Source of the DNA: Filomicrobium sp.
GTDB lineage: Bacteria > Pseudomonadota > Alphaproteobacteria > Rhizobiales > Hyphomicrobiaceae
Direction: 5' to 3'
NCBI GenBank assembly: GCA_021775655.1
Contig: JAJFHK010000461.1
Coordinates: forward strand, 1-5,160
Length of the DNA: 5,160 nucleotides
The position numbers and the translations under genes were made by a program. How positions within the stretch are numbered: the first letter of the stretch is position 1; every line of letters starts with the position of its first letter. A model generated the notes under the pieces. That model did no database searches. It saw nothing but the letters and a program-made list of their open reading frames with translations, and had not been told where the DNA came from. This document shows positions 1 through 5,160 of this stretch, one piece after another.

Positions 1-138
1 TACGGATTTGAGCGGCACAAGGGATATGGCACCCCTCAGCATCGAGAAGCGCTTGCGAGACTAGGTCCGACCGAAATTCATCGGCGCTCTTTCCGACCAG
101 TGCAATTGGCGCTGGGCCTGATCGAGGAAGACACCTAA
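1..138 (+). CDS. rnhB: Ribonuclease HII, C-terminal fragment (5' end outside window)
   Basis: Reading frame 1 is open from the first base to a TAA at 136-138, followed directly by an in-frame TAG (139-141), giving 45 visible residues. They begin [14 protein letters not shown] and continue with [14 protein letters not shown]. This is the conserved C-terminal signature of RNase HII (pattern YxFxxHKGYGTxxH...L...GP...HRxSFxPV; the E. coli protein has a closely similar end). RNase HII is a cytoplasmic endonuclease that cuts RNA in RNA-DNA hybrids and starts removal of single ribonucleotides misincorporated in DNA. The catalytic acidic residues lie in the missing N-terminal part, so the integrity of the active site cannot be judged. 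The gene faces the antiporter operon tail to tail, with 64 bases between the stop codons, and has no evident functional link to it. The family match comes from the motif and is strong despite the short length. Confidence 0.93.
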   Translation, partial: YGFERHKGYGTPQHREALARLGPTEIHRRSFRPVQLALGLIEEDT

Positions 139-202
139 TAGATGCCCATGCTGCGGTTTCGCCGTGCGTAGTGGGTGGCGTGCGACCCTCAGTGGAATGG
201 CT
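139..202. other. Convergent intergenic spacer with a weak imperfect hairpin
   Basis: This 64-base spacer separates the stop of rnhB (plus strand) from the stop of the last antiporter gene (minus strand). It could hold a bidirectional terminator. An imperfect hairpin can be drawn: GCCCAT (144-149) against GTGGGT (171-176), with an inner stem TGCGG (152-156) against CCGTG (162-166) closing a TTTCG loop. Both stems depend on G-U pairs and are separated by mismatched bases, and there is no T-run on either side. It is therefore not a convincing intrinsic terminator. No open frame, promoter or repeat is recognisable here. Confidence 0.3.
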
Positions 203-1891
203 TTAGATATACGACAGGATCACGACGGCGCCGAGAGTCACGGTCGTCCAAAACGCCATTGTGCCGGTCGGCCAGGTACGCCCGAACAAGCCTTCCGGTC
301 CGTGGTGCCGGTAGAGGGCGTTATAGATTTTTGTGGCAACGTTTACAGTCGTGTCCGCCAGCCATTGCCACGTGTAAACACCGAAACGATCGAGTAGGCC
401 AGCTAGCGCGTGGCCGGGCCTGCGCCAGAGCCAATCGACGTCTAGGGTGATTGTCATGGTGCGCTTCAATAATCCGAGCATCAGGAAGAAGGCGAGGCCA
501 GAGAAGAGAAGGAGCTGCAGCTGGAAGACGACATGGGCGCCGGTGTAGGGAACGTAATCGACCGGATAGGGCAGCATGTCGTATAGCGGCTTCGGGTAGA
601 CGCCGAGTCCGATGCAGAAGAAGGCCATCAACGCCATCGATGCCATCATGTTCCACGGCGGCTCTGGCGGTCGCAGGCCTGAATCTTTTTGGAAGAAGAC
701 AAACCAGGGGAATTTGATACCTGCGTGCAAGAAGACGCCTGCGGAGGCTGCGGCAAGGGCAAACCAGACGATGAGAAGGTGCTCGGAACCGGCGGCATCC
801 GAAATCATCGACTTCGATATGAAGCCTGAAGTTGCTGGGAAGGATGAGATTGCCAGCGCCCCCACGATGCCGAATGCGCAAGTCCACGGCATGGTGCGGA
901 ACAGGCCGCCGAGATCTGTACATTTACGCTTGCCGGTCATGTAGAGGACCGAACCCGCCGACATCAAAAGCAGGGCCTTGTAAATGATGTGTGTGAATGC
1001 GTGGGCGGCAGCGCCATTCAGCGCCATCTCGGTGCCAATGCCGATCCCGGTCACCATGAAACCGACCTGGTTGATGATCGAATAGGCAAGAATACGCCGC
1101 ATGTCGTTTTCAAGGATGGCGTAGATGATGCCGTAGAAGACCATGAAGAGCCCGATCGGAATCAGGATCTCGGTTCCAGGGAAGCCGCGCAGTAAGACGT
1201 AAACGGCAGTCTTCGTTGTGAAGGCGGATAAGAAAACCATACCTGACCATGACGATTCCGGGTAGGCATCCGGCAGCCATGCCGACAGCGGTGGTGCACC
1301 GACGTTGACCAGGAAGCCAGCGAAGATCAGCCAACGGGGAATCGTGGAAAGGTCCATGGCGGTGAAGTCGATGTTGCCTGTGGTGGCGATTTCACCCGCG
1401 ACCCCGGCCATCAGAAGAACACCACCCAGCATGTGAATCGCTGCATAGCGCAAGCCGGCGCTATTTGCGTTATGTCCGGCACTGAGGATCACCAGCGTTG
1501 ATCCAATGGCCATGACCTCCCAGTAAATGAACATGGTAATGAGGTCGCCTGCCATCGCGACGCCAACTGCGCTACCGGCATAGACAAACGCGGAGGAGAG
1601 TTCGAGCGTGCTTTTCTGGTTGAGCGCAAACAGGCCGCCGGCGAAGGCCATAAGGGCAAAGACTGTTGCAAAGACTCGCGACAGGGCGTCGATCTTCACC
1701 AGGACCAGCGTCTGGCCAAGAAATGTGCCAGTCAGATGGATTCCATCGGGCAGGGCCAGGATGATCCAAAGGGCGATGAGCGGAGCAGCAAGGAGTGCCA
1801 GCCAGCGCAGTCGCATGGCGGCGAACAATGGCAACGTCAGCCCGGCAAGCACCAGGATCAGCGCGGGCGGAATGATGAGGCTAGTTGTCAT
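203..1891 (-). CDS. Antiporter-like membrane subunit (MrpD/NuoL-M-N family) with TM7 Lys replaced by Asn; third D-type copy
   Basis: This 562-residue polytopic inner-membrane protein of the Proton_antipo_M family is the third large subunit of the operon and the last gene visible. Family landmarks are the TM5 Glu (E125, in FIYWEVMAIG), the AWLPDAYPESS block (204-214), the TM8 Lys (K227, in FTTKTAVYVLL), the NDMRRILAYSIINQVGF block (262-278), H297/H301/K305 in the TM11 region and the TM12 Lys (K360, in SGFISK). Aligned on the AWLP motif, the central TM7 lysine of the family is Asn196 here (LVNVGAPPLSAWLP) and the usual following His is Ser203. These residues form the proton path in relatives, so this subunit may conduct differently or play a structural role. 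After the main bundle, residues about 476-540 form a Trp/Arg-rich amphipathic stretch, followed by a last membrane span (about 545-562). The ATG overlaps the previous gene by 11 bases. Only a distant GAGG (1905-1908) precedes it, so translation probably depends on coupling. Databases tend to label such proteins Na+/H+ antiporter subunit D; ion specificity is unknown. Confidence 0.93.
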   Translation of the reverse strand: MTTSLIIPPALILVLAGLTLPLFAAMRLRWLALLAAPLIALWIILALPDGIHLTGTFLGQTLVLVKIDALSRVFATVFALMAFAGGLFALNQKSTLELSSAFVYAGSAVGVAMAGDLITMFIYWEVMAIGSTLVILSAGHNANSAGLRYAAIHMLGGVLLMAGVAGEIATTGNIDFTAMDLSTIPRWLIFAGFLVNVGAPPLSAWLPDAYPESSWSGMVFLSAFTTKTAVYVLLRGFPGTEILIPIGLFMVFYGIIYAILENDMRRILAYSIINQVGFMVTGIGIGTEMALNGAAAHAFTHIIYKALLLMSAGSVLYMTGKRKCTDLGGLFRTMPWTCAFGIVGALAISSFPATSGFISKSMISDAAGSEHLLIVWFALAAASAGVFLHAGIKFPWFVFFQKDSGLRPPEPPWNMMASMALMAFFCIGLGVYPKPLYDMLPYPVDYVPYTGAHVVFQLQLLLFSGLAFFLMLGLLKRTMTITLDVDWLWRRPGHALAGLLDRFGVYTWQWLADTTVNVATKIYNALYRHHGPEGLFGRTWPTGTMAFWTTVTLGAVVILSYI

Positions 1892-2180
1892 AATAGGTGT
1901 CCGGCCTCTTCAGAAGGATACCCAATGCCTTGGCGCCGAGGACAAGCACGACGCAGGCAGCAAATCCATACCAGGCACCAAACCCGAATGTGCCGTCGAT
2001 GCCGAAGTGTGGGTGATGTTCGACGAAGAAATCGCCGAGCACGGTGGCTGCCAGGATGGCGATGAACAGGATCCATAGATTACGGATCGTGTCGGGGCGG
2101 ACCAGCCAATGGTCTGAGCTGGAATCGCTGCTTGTGACTTTGGGCTGCGGCGCAGTGCCGGATTTGGTTTCGTCGGTCAT
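1881..2180 (-). CDS. Small two-span membrane protein embedded in the antiporter operon
   Basis: The protein has 99 residues. A polar, Ser-rich N-terminus (about 1-28) leads to a first hydrophobic span (about 34-52, starting LWILFIAILAA). A short loop VEHHPHFGIDGTFGFGAW (53-70) holds three His (H55, H56, H58) and a Gly/Phe motif. A second span follows (about 71-90), then a charged tail KRPDTYYDN. Basic residues flank the outer sides of both spans (VRPDTIR and LLKRPD), so by the positive-inside rule both ends are probably cytoplasmic and the His loop periplasmic. No enzymatic domain is evident. It starts 1 base after the stop of the upstream antiporter gene, has its own good Shine-Dalgarno, and overlaps the next antiporter gene by 11 bases. 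This position argues for an accessory or assembly subunit of the same complex. I believe similar small proteins accompany such clusters in other proteobacteria, but I know no named function. The coding call is strong; the role is inference from context. Confidence 0.88.
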   Translation of the reverse strand: MTDETKSGTAPQPKVTSSDSSSDHWLVRPDTIRNLWILFIAILAATVLGDFFVEHHPHFGIDGTFGFGAWYGFAACVVLVLGAKALGILLKRPDTYYDN

Positions 2181-2181
2181 G

Positions 2182-3774
2182 TCAGCCTCCCGCGACCATC
2201 AGTTTGGCAAGGTCGAGTGCGACGTCGGGAAAGAGAAATAGGAGAACGCTCATTGCGGCGGTGATCGTCAAAGCTAGGACGATGGCGAATGGCGCTTCGC
2301 CATGATCGTCGTCATGCGTATCGTGAACGTTCTTGGCGCCGGCGGCTTGCAGAGCGACGGGTTCAGCTTCGCAGAAAAATGCGCGCACCAGAATCGGCAG
2401 GAAGTAACCAGCGTTGAGGATTGTCGAAACGATGATGATCGCAACAGGGAACCATTGCTCGGTGGTGACCGCGCTCTGCAACATGAACCACTTTCCAAGG
2501 AAGCCTGCGGTTGGCGGCAAACCGATCATGGCCAGCGCGCCAACAGCGAATGCGGACATCGTCCAGGGCATCTTCCAGCCGATGCCGTTGAGCTGACTGA
2601 CCTCGGTCTTGTGGGCGGCGGTGTAAATAGACCCAGCGGCGAAGAAGAGCGTGATCTTGGAGACGGCGTGGGCGGCGATGTGCATGGCCGCGCCGATTGC
2701 GGATATGGGTGTCAAGATTGCGGCGGCGAGGACGACGTAGGAAAGTTGCGAGATGGTTGAGAATGCGAGCCGCTTTTTTAGGTTGTCCTGACGCAGCGCC
2801 ACGATGGAGGCCATGATTACCGTGAACCCTGCCACGTAGACCAGCCAGTCCCCGGCTCCAGTTTTCGCAAGTGTGTCAATGCCGAAAATGTAGACGACGA
2901 CTTTCAGGATCGAAAAGACACCGGCTTTCACGACGGCCACAGCGTGGAGGAGTGCGCTGACAGGGGTTGGGGCAACCATGGCAGCGGGCAGCCAGAAGTG
3001 GACTGGCATAACGGCGGCCTTGCCGATTCCAAAAACGAACAGGAATAAAAGGCAGCCGATCAGAAGCGGTGACAGAGGGATGTGGGCGTTGGCAGCAGCC
3101 TGTTCGGTTGCTGTCCGAACTGGCTCCATGCCTTCTGCGACAATGATTCCACCGGTGGTGAAGTCCAACGTTCCCGCCGCAGCCCAGGTTAATAGGATAG
3201 CAGGCAGGAACAACACCATTGATGTACCGATCAGCAATACGAGGTAGACCCGACCGGCTTTCATCGCTTCCGGCGTCGCCTTGTGGGTTACAAGCGGGTA
3301 TGTCGAAAGCGTCAGCACCTCGTAGGCGAGGAACATCGTGAATAGGTTGGCAGAGAATGCCAGCGACATCGTTGCAGCAATCGCGACGGCAAAGCAGACA
3401 TAGAATTGCGTCTGGCGTGGCTCGTTGTTGCCGCGCATGTAGCCAATCGAATAGATCGAATTGACGATCCACAACGTTGAAGCGATGAGCGCGAACATCA
3501 TGCCCAGTGCTTCGATCCTGAATGCGAGTTCAAGACCTGGCGCGACTTCCCAAATCTTTAATTCGGGCTGTGCTCCATCGATAATTCTTGGATAGAGCGA
3601 CCATGTGACCACTGCAAGGGATACGGCTGCAATGATGGTCACCGTTTCACGGAGATTCGGGATTCGATAGAATAGTGGGATCACGAGAGCAGCAGCGGTC
3701 GGTATCAGAATAGCCGCAAGGATCAAGTCAGCTGACGGCATGGACTGGAGCTGTTCTGTCAGGTTTGTCAGCAT
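2182..3774 (-). CDS. Antiporter-like membrane subunit (MrpD/NuoL-M family), second D-type copy
   Basis: This complete 530-residue polytopic inner-membrane protein of the Proton_antipo_M family probably has about 14 membrane spans, the usual number for the family. It has the full set of proton-path residues: TM5 Glu E152 (FLAYEVLTL), TM7 Lys K252 (GIGKAAVMPVHFWLP), the loop His H277 and TM8 Lys K283 (LLHAVAVVKAGVF), the NLKKRLAFSTISQLSY block (331-346), H365/H369/K373 in the TM11 region, and TM12 Lys K428 (TAGFLGKWF). It is therefore expected to move protons, or to exchange cation for proton, as part of a larger Mrp-like or complex I-like assembly. A His/Asp-rich loop (VHDTHDDDHGE, 483-493) lies before the last span and could bind metal. 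The ATG overlaps the TGA of the upstream gene as TGATG. A G-run (3784-3788) about 9 bases before the ATG may serve as a weak ribosome binding site. Exact subunit equivalence (MrpA-N, MrpD or NuoL type) cannot be decided by eye. Confidence 0.94.
   Translation of the reverse strand: MLTNLTEQLQSMPSADLILAAILIPTAAALVIPLFYRIPNLRETVTIIAAVSLAVVTWSLYPRIIDGAQPELKIWEVAPGLELAFRIEALGMMFALIASTLWIVNSIYSIGYMRGNNEPRQTQFYVCFAVAIAATMSLAFSANLFTMFLAYEVLTLSTYPLVTHKATPEAMKAGRVYLVLLIGTSMVLFLPAILLTWAAAGTLDFTTGGIIVAEGMEPVRTATEQAAANAHIPLSPLLIGCLLFLFVFGIGKAAVMPVHFWLPAAMVAPTPVSALLHAVAVVKAGVFSILKVVVYIFGIDTLAKTGAGDWLVYVAGFTVIMASIVALRQDNLKKRLAFSTISQLSYVVLAAAILTPISAIGAAMHIAAHAVSKITLFFAAGSIYTAAHKTEVSQLNGIGWKMPWTMSAFAVGALAMIGLPPTAGFLGKWFMLQSAVTTEQWFPVAIIIVSTILNAGYFLPILVRAFFCEAEPVALQAAGAKNVHDTHDDDHGEAPFAIVLALTITAAMSVLLFLFPDVALDLAKLMVAGG
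2186..2190 (-). promoter_or_regulatory. Shine-Dalgarno GGAGG for the small membrane protein
   Basis: The minus strand reads GGAGGCTGACATG: a perfect GGAGG lies 5 bases before the ATG at 2180. It sits inside the last codons of the upstream antiporter gene, whose TGA lies between it and the ATG. It fixes the start of the small gene and is the best ribosome binding site in the window, which suggests the small protein is made efficiently in its own right as well as by coupling. Confidence 0.8.
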
Positions 3775-5160
3775 CAGCGGATACCCCCGATCAGCACTTG
3801 CGAGGCGCCAGCGGCGACATCAGCGGTTGCGCGTGTGTCGAAGCCCAAATAAATCGTTGCACCGGCGAGCAACCATAGCGGGATCAGCATCGACAGCGGG
3901 GCTTCTTTGGCCGTTTTGGCGCTCTCGGAGGGCTCCCGGAACCAGACGACTTCCGTTATTCGGCCAATGTAGATGACCGAAATCAGCGAACTGGCGACAA
4001 TCAGAAACACGACTGAGTAGTATCCGGCATCAATGGCGCCAACACCAAGATACCACTTCGAGATGAAGCCGGCGGTTCCTGGTGTGCCCATGAGACCAAT
4101 GCCGGCGACCGCAAAGGCGCCCATTGTGAGAGGCATCTTGCGGCCAATGCCAGCCATGTCCGAATACATCACTGAGCCGATCCGATAGAAGACGGCACCA
4201 AGCGCGAGGAACAGTGCGGTCTTCATGACGGCATGGTTTGCGATATGAGCGAGCGAACCTGTCATGCTGGCCTGGTTAGCGAGTGCGATGCCCAGTGTAA
4301 TGTATCCGACCTGGGCGATTGAGGAATAAGCCAGCATACGCTTAGCGTTTTCTTCGAAAACGGCGCTGAATGAAGCCAGAAACATTGCTGCAATCGACAG
4401 GATGAGGAGGACTTCGGGGATCGGCAAGTTGTCGATCGACAGGGCGACTCCAAACACCGAGAATCCAACCCGGATCAGCAAGTAGATCGCGGCTTTGGTG
4501 GCGGTGCCGGCGAGGAATGCAGTGGCCGCAGAGGGTGCGTACGCGTAGGCGTTCGGCAGCCAAGCGTGCATTGGGAATAATGCCAGTTTCAACCCTAGGC
4601 CAACGAAGACGAAGCCAAGTGCGGTCAGCACGGCATCTTCCTGTCCCGGTACAGCCATCGCTGCTGGCAGGCGCACGGCGAGATCGTCGAAGTTGAGTGT
4701 GCCGGTGACGACGTATAAAAGGCCGATGCCGATGACGTAGAGCGTTGCGCCGACGGTGCCCATGATCAGGTATTGATATGCTGCCAGCAGGGCGCGGCGG
4801 TGCCGTCCAAGCGCGATCAGCACATAGGTTGCCAGTGATGAGACCTCGAGGAACACGAACGCATTGAATGCGTCGTTTGTAATGACGATGCCAAGCAGCC
4901 CGCACAGGCACAGCAAGTACATTGCATAGTACCAAGATTGGGCTGGCTCCTTGATTTCGGCGGCAATCGAACGCCTTGCGAAGGGTAAGATTACTGCGCC
5001 GATCACGGAGATTACTGAGAGGACGTAGCCCGAGAGAAGATCGACTTTGTAGACGATGCCGAGTGGCGCCGGCCAATTACCTATCTGGTAGACGATTGGC
5101 TGACCGGTCTGCTGCACTTTCATCAATAGCGTGAAAGCGATCAGAGGCAGTACGAGGGTT
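3774..5160 (-). CDS. Antiporter-like membrane subunit (MrpD family), first visible D-type copy, 5' partial
   Basis: The frame is open through the right edge of the window and 461 residues are visible. The residues before the first in-frame start-like codons (TTG at 5126, ATG at 5123) read TLVLPLIAFTL, the end of a hydrophobic span, and no ribosome binding site precedes either codon. The real start therefore lies outside, and the full protein is probably near 490-510 residues. Numbering from the first full codon (5159), the landmarks are TM5 Glu E105 (FVFLEVSSLATYVL), TM7 Lys K191 (GLGLKLALFPMHAWLPNAY), TM8 Lys K222 (GTATKAAIYLL), the ENAKRMLAYSSIAQVGY block, H309/K313 (NHAVMKTALF) and TM12 Lys K368 (TAGFISKWYL). 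All charged residues expected for the proton path are present. Its stop overlaps the next start by one base. The spacing of motifs is closest to MrpD/MnhD, and a monovalent cation/proton antiporter subunit D annotation would be reasonable; the ion is not established. Confidence 0.93.
   Translation of the reverse strand, partial: TLVLPLIAFTLLMKVQQTGQPIVYQIGNWPAPLGIVYKVDLLSGYVLSVISVIGAVILPFARRSIAAEIKEPAQSWYYAMYLLCLCGLLGIVITNDAFNAFVFLEVSSLATYVLIALGRHRRALLAAYQYLIMGTVGATLYVIGIGLLYVVTGTLNFDDLAVRLPAAMAVPGQEDAVLTALGFVFVGLGLKLALFPMHAWLPNAYAYAPSAATAFLAGTATKAAIYLLIRVGFSVFGVALSIDNLPIPEVLLILSIAAMFLASFSAVFEENAKRMLAYSSIAQVGYITLGIALANQASMTGSLAHIANHAVMKTALFLALGAVFYRIGSVMYSDMAGIGRKMPLTMGAFAVAGIGLMGTPGTAGFISKWYLGVGAIDAGYYSVVFLIVASSLISVIYIGRITEVVWFREPSESAKTAKEAPLSMLIPLWLLAGATIYLGFDTRATADVAAGASQVLIGGIR

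Noticed and set aside
144..176. Possible bidirectional intrinsic terminator between rnhB and the operon
   Set aside because: The stems are short, rely on G-U pairs and are interrupted, and there is no T-run on either strand. I mention the hairpin only as a weak possibility.
321..923. 200-residue open frame on the minus strand inside the last antiporter gene
   Set aside because: Out-of-frame reading of a well supported gene, Arg-rich, no recognisable domain and no own ribosome binding site.
1608..2078. 156-residue plus-strand open frame antisense to the small protein and the third antiporter gene
   Set aside because: It crosses the boundary of two real genes, has low-complexity composition and no start signal. 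Nothing supports an antisense gene.
2876..3472. 198-residue open frame on the minus strand inside the second antiporter gene
   Set aside because: Composition rich in Arg, Cys and His without motif; shadow of the real frame.
4342..5076. 244-residue open frame on the minus strand overlapping the first antiporter gene
   Set aside because: It is Arg/His/Pro-rich with no family motif and lies in another frame of a gene with strong conserved motifs; a GC-driven shadow.
203..5160. Complex I (nuoLMN) operon
   Set aside because: Three antiporter-like subunits would fit, but the small 99-residue two-span protein between them and the MrpD-like motifs of the first copy do not match a nuoL-nuoM-nuoN order. 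No redox subunit is visible.

Overview
The window comes from a proteobacterial chromosome, probably an alphaproteobacterium. That assignment rests on moderately high GC and on the flavour of the proteins; no marker gene here settles it. Almost the whole window (about 203-5160) is one tightly packed minus-strand operon of membrane proteins. A short plus-strand stub at the left edge (1-138) is the C-terminal end of RNase HII (rnhB), which converges on the operon.

Read in the direction of transcription (right to left), the operon encodes four proteins. The first is an Mrp/complex I antiporter-like subunit whose 5' end lies beyond the window (5160-3774). The second is a complete 530-residue antiporter-like subunit (3774-2182). 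The third is a 99-residue protein with two membrane spans (2180-1881). The fourth is a complete 562-residue antiporter-like subunit (1891-203). The junctions are a 1-base overlap (TGATG), a 1-base gap and an 11-base overlap, so the genes are almost certainly co-transcribed and translationally coupled. No internal promoter is visible; the operon promoter and probably further Mrp-type subunits (MnhB/MnhC-like) should lie to the right of position 5160.

All three large proteins belong to the Proton_antipo_M family (NuoL/NuoM/NuoN and MrpA/MrpD). The classical Mrp operon has one MrpA and one MrpD; three D-type subunits in a row plus a small dedicated protein is a different arrangement. The first two carry the full set of conserved charged residues of the proton path (TM5 Glu, TM7 Lys, TM8 Lys, TM11 His/Lys, TM12 Lys). 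In the fourth protein the TM7 lysine is replaced by asparagine, and the protein ends in an amphipathic stretch plus one more membrane span that recalls the lateral-helix end of NuoL. The likely whole is a multi-subunit cation/proton translocating module in the inner membrane. The ion carried and any electron-transfer or other partner cannot be read from this window.

The only non-coding stretch is the 64-base convergent spacer at 139-202, which contains a weak imperfect hairpin. There are no RNA genes, mobile elements, CRISPR arrays or notable repeats.
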